64,000 nt of DNA from Xiphias gladius. Taxonomy: Eukaryota > Chordata > Actinopteri > Istiophoriformes > Xiphiidae. The position numbers and the translations under genes were made by a program. Below the pieces are notes generated by a model. That model was not told the DNA's origin and ran no database searches. It was given only the letters and a program-made list of their open reading frames with translations. The stretch is from the NCBI RefSeq assembly GCF_016859285.1, contig NC_053413.1:20011501-20075500 (forward strand). The letters run 5' to 3'. Below are positions 1 to 12,087 of the stretch, piece after piece. Numbering within the stretch: position 1 is the stretch's first letter; every line of letters starts with the position of its first letter.

Positions 1-110
1 GTTAAGGCCATGCATGAGCAGTGTGTTTACATGTAGGATTTTCAGCCAGATGCTTTCATACACAACGTGTTTTGTCAGAGAAGAAAAGTCAGGAAATCTT
101 CACGACATAC

Positions 111-202
111 CTGCCCAGCTCCTCTCCCATCTCATAGTACAACTCGACATCCTCTTGCCTGAAGCCAGCCATGGTGCGACGGGAGTGATGCCTTGAGATT
201 CA
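111..202 (-). CDS. dapk3: dapk3 first coding exon (partial gene)
   Basis: The minus strand has an acceptor (CTGCAG, 203-208), a short 5' leader, an ATG at 172-170 and a donor (GTATGT) just below 111. The coding part, 172-111, reads MAGFRQEDVELYYEMGEELG plus two bases of a split Ser codon. This matches the N-terminus of death-associated protein kinase 3 (ZIP kinase), whose family opens FRQEDVEDHYEMGEELGSGQF just before the glycine-rich loop. DAPK1 and DAPK2 fit less well at FRQEDVE. The kinase is a cytosolic and nuclear Ser/Thr kinase that phosphorylates myosin light chain and promotes cell death. The rest of the kinase domain lies beyond the left edge. The call rests on about 20 residues, but they are diagnostic, and DAPK3 is on the same human band as the other genes here. 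Confidence 0.8.
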
Positions 203-261
203 CTGCAGTGAAAAAGAGAACGATATAAACCCAGTGGAGACCGGCGGGGGCTGGAGTGGAA

Positions 262-328
<67 letters not shown>

Positions 329-1111
329 CACAGCGACCAAAACAATGATATGCGAGTAGGTTTGGCCTGGGATAAAAGCCAGAATTACCATTTTCCACCT
401 ACAGGGCGAATCACCTCTTATTACCTGGGCTTCTTTCCTCCTTATTTGGCCCGAGTCGACGCAGCTCTAGTTTTCAGAGACTTCTCTCGCTGATGTCAGA
501 CCCCTGCATACCAGTCCTACTTACATCATCTCCTCCCTGGACCAGATACTCTGGCTCAGTTAAAGGGACTGGGGTTTAGCTAAACCTCCCGAGTATATAT
601 CATTTCACTCCATTAACCCTTATTAAAATGACTGAGCTATATTAAAAAACAAACAAACAAACACGGTTAAAATAAAACAATTCCTGATTCTAGCTGATAA
701 CACACTGGTGAGCGCTATAAAAGATGCTGAGTGGCGACTCTGCCGCCTGCGTTACAAGCAGGCAGCAGAAACATTTTCCTCGTGGATTACCATTAGTAAA
801 AGCAGCATCAAGAACGAGCTTATTGCCACAAACACGAAGGGAAACGCCTGCCCAAAGGTACAACCTATTCAATTTATTCCAGATTGAAGGAATACAAACT
901 GTTTTAAAGGAAGAAATAAAGGGAATCCCAGCGACGGAAGACGGCTAACGCTAGCCTAGCTGCTAACCACCTAACGTACTCTATAAACACCGGCTCTCGC
1001 TGTTTGTGACTTCAGTTAGGAAAATATACGATTAATGACATCGGTATACTACCGGCAAGTTACACATTCGACTGAATCCAACGTGAAGACAATACTACAA
1101 CGGATACTTAC
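203..1111 (-). other. dapk3: dapk3 intron 1
   Basis: Between the presumptive donor at 1111 and the acceptor at 203. Apart from the AC microsatellite, only an A-rich stretch near 640-665 stands out. The open frames here are short and match nothing recognised. Confidence 0.45.
267..327. repeat. (AC)n dinucleotide microsatellite
   Basis: About 30 uninterrupted AC units. On the dapk3 strand this is a (GT)n tract ending about 60 nt upstream of the acceptor of the first coding exon, so it lies in intron 1 near the branch-point region. Confidence 0.97.
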
Positions 1112-1207
1112 AGCGTAGTTGGCTACGAGAGCTGCATTCCTCTGAAGTGTGTGTGTGTGAAGACTGGACAGTGTCAAGTAGCCATAGCGAAACACAGAAC
1201 TTCCGGT
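1112..1207 (-). promoter_or_regulatory. dapk3: Probable dapk3 non-coding exon 1 and promoter
   Basis: On the minus strand a consensus donor (GTAAGT, 1106-1111) follows a short GC-moderate stretch, and a good ETS-type site (CCGGAAGT, plus strand acttccgg) lies at about 1200-1207. An exon from about 1200 to 1112 spliced to the acceptor at 203 would supply the 5' UTR. The donor and ETS site are seen directly; the transcription start is inferred and could be off by tens of bases. Confidence 0.45.
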
Positions 1208-1210
1208 CCT

Positions 1211-2698
1211 GTGATTCAAAGTAAAAGCATCTCCAATTTAAGACTAATCTTTGCTGCCAAGTGATACCATGTTATTTATGGTTAGTCCTACACATATTTG
1301 CTGTACATCTTCTCGTAAAGCACTGGCACTAGTTAATACAGCAGTGGTGAATAAATGCGTTTTTTTTTTGTCCACTTTCAATATTTCTGAAGCAACACTG
1401 AAAACATACCTCGTAGATTTCAAGTCCCTCTCCACTCCAAATATGTCCTGCTTGTTGTTACATCACCTGGATGCTTGCAGAATGATGTGTGCGCAGGGTG
1501 TTTCACAATAGGGCTGTTTTGAATTTCATCCTTGGCAGATGTACCAGCAGAATTTCTGACATCTCAGCTAGTTTAGAGCCAGTCATGGTGCAATATGTAA
1601 ACATGTGTTATGTGGAAACTTGAACCCTCTAGTTCACATACACTGAGAATGGATGTTTTTCAGTGAAAGAGGAGACGTCCCTTTTCCAGTAAACAATATT
1701 TACATATAGATTTAGCCTGGATTCGTAACTAATGGAGAAAGAGTAGGTGTAATTATAGAGCGTTTTAATCAGGTCAATGAACCATATCTCAACCCTACTC
1801 AAGTTATTATTCCAAGTAGAGTTTATATATATGTCTTCGAACATGCTTTCAGTAAATGGGTTACTCAAAGTATGTTTGGGGTTGCAGAAGCACCAGGGAC
1901 AACAAGAAAATGTCCTCAGTGTTGTTTCTGTGAATTTGGGTTTTTTCAACGACCTGTGAAGGACATTGCTTTCAATTAATGTCCAAATAAAAAGGATAAA
2001 GTCCGAAACAAATTCTTCTTCTTTTTTTTTTCTTGTTATAGATCTAAAATGCTGGCTGCCTTGAGAAGCGCTGCATAGTACATTGAGAGTTTTTGAAATC
2101 ACTGCTCCTTTTCACAACAATACAATAATCCCGTCACACTGTCCACAATTTGGCAGCATCGTATTGAGTGGGAATGCGTCCGAGCAGAAAGCAGACGGGG
2201 CAACAAACTACATAGAGCCATTTTCTTTTTTTTCCTTTTTTTTCTTTTTTTTTTGCAACAGCAAAGCAGAGAACATGTACGCACACACCGAACCCGGCGT
2301 TTTTGTTGTGAAGGCAGGAAGTTCCCGCGTTGATTATTATTATTATTATTTTTTTTTTTGTCGCTTGCTGCAGGTCAATATCCGGCAGAAGGACGAACAT
2401 ATGCGATGACATCACGACGAGTGAATAAACCTCGCTGCAGTACGTCAGTGGATAACAAGATCCAGCACGCGACAGCGGAGATTAAAGAGGGGCCGAGATC
2501 ATTCAGACCGCAACGAAGCAGATAGCACTGGGTGCCATGGGTGACACCTGACACCACTTCCCTTTTCACCTATTTCTCCTACTTCGACTTGTAGGTGAGT
2601 TAACGGTTAGTAGGATGTTGGCCGAATAAAAACAGCCGTTGAGCGTCTTAAAAGTTCGGTAAGTGCAAACGAAATTATGATCACGGTGACCAATAAAA
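1211..2698. other. Intergenic region left of the tRNA array
   Basis: No coding exon recognised. It contains T-rich tracts (about 2020-2035 and 2222-2256), a TTA/T tract at 2334-2360, and two CRE-like half sites in 2405-2450 (gatgacatcac, tacgtcag). A sequence resembling a 5' splice donor (GTAGGTGAGT) lies near 2591. These could mark an unrecognised promoter and first exon, but nothing confirms it. Confidence 0.4.
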
Positions 2699-2971
2699 CA
2701 CACTGAAGACACATTATAGCCTATCATTTTCCGTAATGACATTTTAATTATTAATTTCATTTAGCCTACACCAAATCAGTATTAGCTTAAAGCCTCCTGG
2801 GTATTAAAACCACAGCATGGTGTGACTGGCGATACAGTAATCAAATCAAATGTGGAATAATGAAGAATACTGTGAAGGACCAGGAACCAGTTCGACACAT
2901 GTCAATATAGTTGTATACATGAATCAACACCCCTCCGCAAGACAAGGTGACCCAAGTATCCTTAAAACATG

Positions 2972-3043
2972 TTCCCTGACCGGGAATCGAACCCGGGCCG
3001 CGGCGGTGAGAGCGCCGAATCCTAACCACTAGACCACCAGGGA
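2972..3043 (-). tRNA. tRNA-Glu(CTC), array copy 1
   Basis: 72 nt matching the vertebrate tRNA-Glu(CTC) sequence: acceptor stem TCCCTGG/TCAGGGA, A box TGGTCTAGTGGTTAGG, 7-nt anticodon loop CTCTCAC, B box GGTTCGATTCC. A pol III terminator TTTT lies a few bases past the 3' end. CCA is not encoded. Confidence 0.95.
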
Positions 3044-3426
3044 CTGCAATAAGCTTTCGCTGAGTCTGACAACGCACCGACTAGATACACAACAAACACA
3101 TCATTTTCTAAACTATGAGAATATACAGTTTAATGAGCACAGGATGATAGCAAGTAATTAGGATGGTACCTAGGCTAGATAGAGAAATACAGGTGAAAAG
3201 AATCGGGTGTAGTATGGAGGATGAAAATTGACTAAAATAAGTATTAATAAATAATTACAAAAGTTAGATAGATAAATTCAGGAATCAATAAATAAAACAA
3301 TAACTCATTTAACGAAGTGAGTATGTAGCTGAAAAACAAAATAAACCACGACTATTGGAAGAGGGATTGTTCAGATGAAGGAACAGGTGGGAACGGACAA
3401 CACTTGATTTCAAATGTGATTGGTGA

Positions 3427-3442
3427 ATTTGGACGTCCAAAT
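3427..3442. repeat. 16-bp perfect palindrome recurring through the array
   Basis: The sequence atttggacgtccaaat is its own reverse complement and recurs at the same place in nearly every A, B and C spacer (also for example at about 3990, 5450, 6000 and 6590). It lies roughly 100-120 nt past the tRNA 3' end. A few copies differ (tttggacatccaaat near 4551 and 10840; a gtccag variant near 16996). The centre contains GACGTC. Confidence 0.9.
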
Positions 3443-3541
3443 GAAGTAACGGTTAGTGGAGGAAACACGTGTCAATGTATGCGTATATATGAATTAATAC
3501 CCCTCCGCAAGACACAGTGACCCAAGTATCCCTACAACATG

Positions 3542-3612
3542 TTCCCTGACCGGGATTCGTCCCGGGCCGCGGCGGTGAGAGCACCGAATCCTAACCACTA
3601 GACCACCAGGGA
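3542..3612 (-). pseudogene. tRNA-Glu-like pseudogene (A'), altered T loop
   Basis: 71 nt. The acceptor, D and anticodon arms are kept (one G-T wobble in the anticodon stem). The T loop reads ACGAAT instead of TTCGATT, so the B box and the T54-T55-C56 core are lost. Pol III transcription and tRNA folding are probably impaired. Confidence 0.8.
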
Positions 3613-4111
3613 CTGTGTTACTTTCAAATTGTGTTTCAAAAGTTGCGAACTACACATAAAATAAAAGAAAGCATTTTCTAAACTATAAGAATATACAATT
3701 TAATGAGCACAGGATGGTAGCAAGTAATTAGGATAGTACATAGGCTAGATAGAGAAATACAGGTGAAAAGAATATGGTGTAGTATGGAGGATGAAAAATG
3801 ACTAAAATAAGTAATAATAAATAATTACAAAATTTACATAGATAAATTCAGGAATCAATAAATAAAACAATAAATCATTTAACGAAGTGGGTATGTAGCT
3901 GAAAAACAAAATAAACCATGACTATTAGAGGAGGGATTGTTCAGATGAAGGAACCGGTGAGAACGGACAACACTGGATTTCAAATGTGTTTGGTGAATTT
4001 GGACGTCCAAATGAAGTAACGGTCAGTGGAGGAAACACATGTCAATATAGGCGTATATATGAATCAACACCCCTCCGCAATCCAAGGTGACCCAAGTATC
4101 CCTAAAACATG

Positions 4112-4170
4112 TTCCCTGACCGGGCCGCGGCGGTGAGAGAGCCGAATCCTAACCACTAGACCACCAGGGA
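4112..4170 (-). pseudogene. tRNA-Glu-like pseudogene (A''), T arm deleted
   Basis: 59 nt. The acceptor and D arms are recognisable, but most of the T stem-loop is missing, removing the B box. The anticodon stem is also altered (gagagccg in place of gagcgccg). Confidence 0.85.
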
Positions 4171-4178
4171 CTGCAATA

Positions 4179-4500
4179 ATTTCACGCTGAGTCTGACAAC
4201 CGTGCGACTAGATACACAACAAAGACATCATTTTCTAAACTATGAGAATATACAGTTTAATGAGCACAGGGTGGTAACAGGCATATAGAATGGTAAATAG
4301 ACTAGATAAATAAATACAGCAATCAATAAATAAAAGAATAAATCATTTAATAATAACATTCTTTTGTCCCAGAATTTCCAAGAGCTTGAAGTCTGACACG
4401 GAGCTTAAAGAGCTGAAACTTTGACTCGGAGTGTGAATGTATCTGGAAAACAAAATCAACCATCACTATTAGAAGAGCTGTTGTTCAGATGAAGGAACCA
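4179..4500. repeat. Divergent spacer block at the left part of the array
   Basis: This spacer (start: cacgctgagtctgacaaccg, then a stretch with cccagaatttccaagagc) is nearly identical to 17771-18060 at the right edge and absent from the interior units. It looks like an older unit type kept only towards the array ends. Confidence 0.85.
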
Positions 4501-4658
4501 GTGAGAACCAAGAATGACGTATTTCCAATGTATTTGTTACTTGCGTGAATTTGGACATCCAAATGAAGCCAGTGATGGAAACACATGTCAACATTTACGT
4601 ATGTATGAATTAACATCCCCTCCGAAAGATACAGTGACCCAACTATCCCAGAAACATG

Positions 4659-4728
4659 TTCCCTGACCGGGAATCAAACACCAGCCATGGCAGTGAGCGC
4701 CGAATTTTAACCATTAGACCATCAGGGA
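4659..4728 (-). pseudogene. tRNA-Glu-like pseudogene, B type
   Basis: 70 nt. The anticodon loop is shortened from CTCTCAC to CTCAC, destroying the CTC anticodon. The B box reads GTTTGATTCC and several CpG sites are now TpG or CpA. This is the least decayed B copy: its acceptor stem still has CCC. Confidence 0.85.
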
Positions 4729-5555
4729 CTGTGTTACTTTCAAATTGTGTTTCAAAAGTTGCGAACTACACATAAAATAAAAGAAAGCATTTTCTAAACT
4801 ATGAGAATATACAATTTAATGAGCACAGGATGGTAGCAAGTAATTAGGATAGTACATAGGCTAGATAGAGAAATACAGGTGAAAAGAATATGGTGTAGTA
4901 TGGAGGATGAAAAATGACTAAAATAAGTAATAATAAATAATTACAAAAGTTAGATAGATAAATTCAGGAATCAATAAATAAAACAATAAATCATTTAACG
5001 AAGTGGGTATGTAGCTGAAAAACAAAATAAACCATGACTATTAGAGGAGGGATTGTTCAGATGAAGGAACCGGTGAGAACGGACAACACTTGATTTCAAA
5101 TGTGTTTGGTGAATTTGGACGTCCAAATGAAGTAACGGTCAGTGGAGGAAACACATGTCAATATAGGCGCATATATGAATTAATGCCCCTCCGCAAGACA
5201 TGGTGACCCAAGTATCCCTAAAACACATTGAAGACACATTATAGCCTATCATTTTCCGTAATGACATTTTAATTATTAATTTCATTTAGCCTACACCAAA
5301 TCAGTAGTAGCTTAAAGCCTCCTGGGTATTAAAACCACAGCATGGTGGTTATGATACTGAGTAATCAAATCAAATGTGGAATAATGAAGAATACTGTGAA
5401 GGACCAGGAACCAGTTTGTTTCAATGCGAAATTGTGTTTGGTGAATTTGGACGTCCAAATGAAGTAACGGTCAGTGGAGGAAACACATGTCAATATAGTT
5501 GTATATATGAATCAACACCCTCAAGACAAGGTGACCCAAGTATCCTTAAAATATG

Positions 5556-5627
5556 TTCCCTGACCGGGAATCGAACCCGGGCCGCGGCGGTGAGAGCGCC
5601 GAATCCTAACCACTAGACCACCAGGGA
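5556..5627 (-). tRNA. tRNA-Glu(CTC), array copy 5
   Basis: Perfect 72-nt copy with intact A and B boxes and CTC anticodon. TTTT follows (RNA strand CATATTTTAAGG, one base different from the other copies). Confidence 0.95.
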
Positions 5628-6124
5628 CTGCAATAAGCTTTCGCTGAGTGTGACAACGTACCGACTAGATACACAACAAACACATCATTTTCTAAACTAT
5701 GAGAATATACAGTTTAATGAGCACAGGATGGTAGCAAGTAATTAGGATGGTACATAGGCTAGATAGAGAAATACAGGTTAAAAGAATCGGTGTAGTATGG
5801 AGGATGAAAAATGACTAAAATAAGTATTAATAAATAATTACAAAAGTTAGATAGATAAATTCAGGAATCAATAAATAAAACAATAAATCATTTAACGAAG
5901 TGAGTATGTAGCTGAAAAACAAAATAAACCACGACTATTAGCAGAAGGATTGTTCAGATGAAGGAACCGATGAGAACGGACAACACTGGATTTCAAATGT
6001 GTTTGGTGAATTTGGACGTCCAAATGAAGTAACGGTCAGTGGAGGAAACACATGTCAATATAGTTGTATATATGAAACAACACCCCTCCGCAAGACAAGG
6101 TGACCCAAGTATCCTTAAAACATG

Positions 6125-6194
6125 TTCCCTGACCGGGAATCAAACACCAGCCACGGCAGTGAGCGCCGAATTTTAACCATTAGACCATCAGGTA
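6125..6194 (-). pseudogene. tRNA-Glu-like pseudogene, B type
   Basis: 70-nt B copy: 5-nt anticodon loop, B box GTTTGATTCC, and acceptor stem TACCTGA, which mispairs at position 2. Confidence 0.85.
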
Positions 6195-7050
6195 CTGTGT
6201 TACTTTCAAACTGTGTTTCAAAAGCCACGAACTAGACATAAAACAAAAGAAAGCATTTTCTAAACTATGAGAATATACAGTTTAATGAGCACAGGATGGT
6301 AGCAAGTAATTAGGAAAGTACATAGGCTAGATAGAGAAATACAGGTGAAAAGAATCGGGTGTAGTATGGAGGATGAAAAATGACTAAAATAAGTAATAAT
6401 AAATAATTACAAAATTTACATAGATAAATTCAGGAATCAATAAATAAAACAATAAATAATTTAACGAAGTGAGTATGTAGCCGAAAAACAAAATAAACCA
6501 TGACTATTGGAAGAGGGATTGTTCAGATGAAGGAACCGGTGAGAACGGACAACACTTGATTTCAAATGTGATTGGTGAATTTGGACGTCCAAATGAAGTA
6601 ACGGTTAGTGGAGGAAACACATGTCAATATAGGCGTAAATATGAATTAATGCCCCTCCGCAAGACATGGTGACCCAAGTATCCCTAAAACACATTGAAGA
6701 CACATTATAGCCTATCATTTTCCGTAATGACATTTTAATTATTAATTTCATTTAGCCTACACCAAATCAGTAGTAGCTTAAAGCCTCCTGGGTATTAAAA
6801 CCACAGCATGGTGTGACTGGCGATACAGCGAGTAGTCCGTTACGATACTGAGTAATCAAATCAAATGTGGAATAATGAAGAATACTGTGAAGGACCAGGA
6901 ACCAGTTTGTTTCAATGCGAAATTGTGTTTGGTGAATTTGGACGTCCAAATGAAGTAATGGTCAGTGGAGGAAACACATGTCAATATAGTTGTATATATG
7001 AATCAACACCCCTCCATAAGACAAGGTGACCCAAGTATCCTTAAAACATG

Positions 7051-7122
7051 TTCCCTGACCGGGAATCGAACCCGGGCCGCGGTGGTGAGAGCGCCGAATC
7101 CTAACCACTAGACCACCAGGGA
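7051..7122 (-). tRNA. tRNA-Glu(CTC), array copy 7, one stem change
   Basis: 72 nt, identical to the intact copies except for one G-to-A change in the 3' side of the anticodon stem (CACCACCG for CACCGCCG). This makes a C-A mismatch next to the closing pair. Boxes, anticodon and TTTT are intact. It may still be transcribed; folding could be weakened. Confidence 0.85.
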
Positions 7123-7977
7123 CTGCAATAAGCTTTCGCTGAGTCTGACAACGCACCGACTAGATACACAACAAACACATCATTTTCTAAACTATGAGAA
7201 TATACAGTTTAATGAGCACAGGATGGTAGCAAGTAATTAGGATGGTACATAGGCTAGATAGAGAAATACAGGTTAAAAGAATCGGGTGTAGTATGGAGGA
7301 TGAAAAATGACTAAAATAAGTATTAATAAATAATTACAAAAGTTAGATAGCTAAATTCAGGAATCAATAAATAAAACAATAAATCATTTAACGAAGTGAG
7401 TATGTAGCTGAAAAACAAAATAAACCACAACTATTAGCAGAAGGATTGTTCAGATGAAGGAACCGGTGAGAACGGACAACACTGGATTTCAAATGTGTTT
7501 GGTGAATTTGGACGTCCAAATGAAGTAACGGTTAGTGGAGGAAACACATGTCAATATAGGCGTAAATATGAATTAATGCCCCTCCGCAAGACATGGTGAC
7601 CCAAGTATCCCTAAAACACATTGAAGACACATTATAGCCTATCATTTTCCGTAATGACATTTTAATTATTAATTTCATTTAGCCTACACCAAATCAGTAG
7701 TAGCTTAAAGCCTCCTGGGTATTAAAACCACAGCATGGTGTGACTGGCGATACAGCGAGTAGTCCGTTACGATACTGAGTAATCAAATCAAATGTGGAAT
7801 AATGAAGAATACTGTGAAGGACCAGGAACCAGTTTGTCTCAATGCGAAATTGTGTTTGGTGAATTTGGACGTCCAAATGAAGTAATGGTCAGTGGAGGAA
7901 ACACATGTCAATATAGTTGTATATATGAATCAACACCCCTCCGCAAGACAAGGTGACCCAAGTATCCTTAAAACATG

Positions 7978-8049
7978 TTCCCTGACCGGGAATCGAACCC
8001 GGGCCGCGGCGGTGAGAGCGCCGAATCCTAACCACTAGACCACCAGGGA
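7978..8049 (-). tRNA. tRNA-Glu(CTC), array copy 8
   Basis: Perfect 72-nt copy with TTTT downstream. It follows copy 7 after only 927 bp because the B block is missing between them. Confidence 0.95.
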
Positions 8050-8547
8050 CTGCAATAAGCTTTCGCTGAGTCTGACAACGCACCGACTAGATACACAACA
8101 AACACATCATTTTCTAAACTATGAGAATATACAGTTTAATGAGCACAGGATGGTAGCAAGTAATTAGGATGGTACATAGGCTAGATAGAGAAATACAGGT
8201 TAAAAGAATCGGGTGTAGTATGGAGGATGAAAAATGACTAAAATAAGTATTAATAAATAATTACAAAAGTTAGATAGATAAATTCAGGAATCAATAAATA
8301 AAACAATAAATCATTTAACGAAGTGAGTATGTAGCTGAAAAACAAAATAAACCACGACTATTAGCAGAAGGATTGTTCAGATGAAGGAACCGATGAGAAC
8401 GGACAACACTGGATTTCAAATGTGTTTGGTGAATTTGGACGTCCAAATGAAGTAACGGTCAGTGGAGGAAACACATGTCAATATAGTTGTATATATGAAA
8501 CAACACCCCTCCGCAAGACAAGGTGACCCAAGTATCCTTAAAACATG

Positions 8548-8617
8548 TTCCCTGACCGGGAATCAAACACCAGCCACGGCAGTGAGCGCCGAATTTTAAC
8601 CATTAGACCATCAGGTA
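8548..8617 (-). pseudogene. tRNA-Glu-like pseudogene, B type
   Basis: 70-nt B copy with the shared 2-nt anticodon-loop loss and altered B box. Confidence 0.85.
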
Positions 8618-9473
8618 CTGTGTTACTTTCAAACTGTGTTTCAAAAGCCACGAACTAGACATAAAACAAAAGAAAGCATTTTCTAAACTATGAGAATATA
8701 CAGTTTAATGAGCACAGGATGGTAGCAAGTAATTAGGAAAGTACATAGGCTAGATAGAGAAATACAGGTGAAAAGAATCGGGTGTAGTATGGAGGATGAA
8801 AAATGACTAAAATAAGTAATAATAAATAATTACAAAATTTACATAGATAAATTCAGGAATCAATAAATAAAACAATAAATAATTTAACGAAGTGAGTATG
8901 TAGCCGAAAAACAAAATAAACCATGACTATTGGAAGAGGGATTGTTCAGATGAAGGAACCGGTGAGAACGGACAACACTTGATTTCAAATGTGATTGGTG
9001 AATTTGGACGTCCAAATGAAGTAACGGTTAGTGGAGGAAACACATGTCAATATAGGCGTAAATATGAATTAATGCCCCTCCGCAAGACATGGTGACCCAA
9101 GTATCCCTAAAACACATTGAAGACACATTATAGCCTATCATTTTCCGTAATGACATTTTAATTATTAATTTCATTTAGCCTACACCAAATCAGTAGTAGC
9201 TTAAAGCCTCCTGGGTATTAAAACCACAGCATGGTGTGACTGGCGATACAGTGAGTAGTCCGTTACGATACTGAGTAATCAAATCAAATGTGGAATAATG
9301 AAGAATACTGTGAAGGACCAGGAACCAGTTTGTTTCAATGCGAAATTGTGTTTGGTGAATTTGGACGTCCAAATGAAGTAATGGTCAGTGGAGGAAACAC
9401 ATGTCATTATAGTTGTATATATGAATCAACACCCCTCCGCAAGACAAGGTGACCCAAGTATCCTTAAAACATG

Positions 9474-9545
9474 TTCCCTGACCGGGAATCGAACCCGGGC
9501 CGCGGCGGTGAGAGCGCCGAATCCTAACCACTAGACCACCAGGGA
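9474..9545 (-). tRNA. tRNA-Glu(CTC), array copy 10
   Basis: Perfect 72-nt copy with intact boxes, CTC anticodon and TTTT downstream. Confidence 0.95.
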
Positions 9546-10043
9546 CTGCAATAAGCTTTCGCTGAGTCTGACAACGCACCGACTAGATACACAACAAACA
9601 CATCATTTTCTAAACTATGAGAATATACAGTTTAATGAGCACAGGATGGTAGCAAGTAATTAGGATGGTACATAGGCTAGATAGAGAAATACAGGTGAAA
9701 AGAATCGGTTGTAGTATGGAGGATGAAAAATGACTAAAATAAGTATTAATAAATAATTACAAAAGTTAGATAGATAAATTCAGGAATCAATAAATAAAAC
9801 AATAAATCATTTAACGAAGTGAGTATGTAGCTGAAAAACAAAATAAACCACGACTATTAGCAGAAGGATTGTTCAGATGAAGGAACCGGTGAGAACGGAC
9901 AACACTGGATTTCAAATGTGTTTGGTGAATTTGGACGTCCAAATGAAGTAACGGTTAGTGGAGGAAACACATGTCAATATAGGCGTATATATGAAACAAC
10001 ACCCCTCCGCAAGACAAGGTGACCCAAGTATCCTTAAAACATG

Positions 10044-10113
10044 TTCCCTGACCGGGAATCAAACACCAGCCACGGCAGTGAGCGCCGAATTTTAACCATT
10101 AGACCATCAGGTA
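10044..10113 (-). pseudogene. tRNA-Glu-like pseudogene, B type
   Basis: 70-nt B copy with the shared lesions of the class. Confidence 0.85.
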
Positions 10114-10948
10114 CTGTGTTACTTTCAAACTGTGTTTCAAAAGCCACCAACTAGACATAAAACAAAAGAAAGCATTTTCTAAACTATGAGAATATACAGT
10201 TTAATGAGCACAGGATGGTAGCAAGTAATTAGGAAAGTACATAGGCTAGATAGAGAAATACAGGTGAAAAGAATCGGGTGTAGTATGGAGGATGAAAAAT
10301 GACTAAAATAAGTAATAATAAATAATTACAAAATTTACATAGATAAATTCAGGAATCAATAAATAAAACAATAAATAATTTAACGAAGTGAGTATGTAGC
10401 CGAAAAACAAAATAAACCATGACTATTGGAAGAGGGATTGTTCAGATGAAGGAACCGGTGAGAACGGACAACACTTGATTTCAAATGTGATTGGTGAATT
10501 TGGACGTCCAAATGAAGTAACGGTTAGTGGAGGAAACACATGTCAATATAGGCGTAAATATGAATTAATGCCCCTCCGCAAGACATGGTGACCCAAGTAT
10601 CCCTAAAACACATTGAAGACACATTATAGCCTATCATTTTCCGTAATGACATTTTAATTATTAATTTCATTTAGCCTACACCAAATCAGTAGTAGCAAAG
10701 CCTCCTGGGTATTAAAACCACAGCATGGTGTGACTGGCGATACAGCTAGATAGAGTAATCAAATCAAAAATGTGGAATAATGAAGAATACTGTGAAGGAC
10801 CAGGAACCAGTTTGTTTCAAATGTGTTTGGTGAATTTGGACATCCAAATGAAGTAATGGTCAGTGGAGGAAACACATGTCAATATAGTTGTATATATGAA
10901 TCAACACCCCTCCGCAAGACAAGGTGACCCAAGTATCCTTAAAACATG

Positions 10949-11020
10949 TTCCCTGACCGGGAATCGAACCCGGGCCGCGGCGGTGAGAGCGCCGAATCCT
11001 AACCACTAGACCACCAGGGA
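10949..11020 (-). tRNA. tRNA-Glu(CTC), array copy 12
   Basis: Perfect 72-nt copy. The DNA just upstream of its 5' end (ataatctattgctgagtctg) and the preceding C block (10740-10860) differ from the array consensus, so this unit is a distinct lineage. Confidence 0.95.
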
Positions 11021-11518
11021 CTGCAATAATCTATTGCTGAGTCTGACAACCGTATGACTAGATACACAACAAACACATCATTTTCTAAACTATGAGAATA
11101 TACAGTTTAATGAGCACAGGATGGTAGCAAGTAATTAGGATGGTACATAGGCTAGATAGAGAAATACAGGTTAAAAGAATCGGGTGTAGTATGGAGGATG
11201 AAAAATGACTAAAATAAGTATTAATAAATAATTACAAAAGTTAGATAGATAAATTCAGGAATCAATAAATAAAACAATAAATCATTTAACGAAGTGAGTA
11301 TGTAGCTGGAAAACAAAATAAACCACGACTATTAGCAGAAGGATTGTTCAGATGAAGGAACCGATGAGAACGGACAACACTGGATTTCAAATGTGTTTGG
11401 TGAATTTGGACGTCCAAATGAAGTAACGGTTAGTGGAGGAAACACATGTCAATATAGGCGTAAATATGAATTAATGCCCCTCCGCAAGACATGGTGACCC
11501 AAGTATCCCTAAAACATG

Positions 11519-11588
11519 TTCCCTGACCGGGAATCAAACATCAGCCACGGCAGTGAGCGCCGAATTTTAACCATTAGACCATCAGGTA
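11519..11588 (-). pseudogene. tRNA-Glu-like pseudogene, B type
   Basis: 70-nt B copy (subtype with aaacatcagcc on the plus strand), followed by an A unit without a C block between. Confidence 0.85.
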
Positions 11589-12087
11589 CTGTGTTACTTT
11601 CAAACTGTGTTTCAAAAGCCACCAACTAGACATAAAACAAAAGAAAGCATTTTCTAAACTATGAGAATATACAGTTTAATGAGCACAGGATGGTAGCAAG
11701 TAATTAGGAAAGTACATAGGCTAGATAGAGAAATACAGGTGAAAAGAATCGGGTGTAGTATGGAGGATGAAAAATGACTAAAATAAGTAATAATAAATAA
11801 TTACAAAATTTACATAGATAAATTCAGGAATCAATAAATAAAACAATAAATAATTTAACGAAGTGAGTATGTAGCCGAAAAACAAAATAAACCATGACTA
11901 TTGGAAGAGGGATTGTTCAGATGAAGGAACCGTTGAGAACGGACAACACTTGATTTCAAATGTGATTGGTGAATTTGGACGTCCAAATGAAGTAACGGTT
12001 AGTGGAGGAAACACATGTCAATATAGGCGTAAATATGAATTAATGCCCCTCCGCAAGACATGGTGACCCAAGTATCCCTAAGACATG

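Noticed and set aside
132-398. Poly-Cys/Val frames at the left end
   Set aside because: Translation of the AC/GT microsatellite.
2850-5616. Plus-strand frames beginning MWNNEEYCEG
   Set aside because: They run through the C block and the antisense of the tRNA gene; no family and no splice context.
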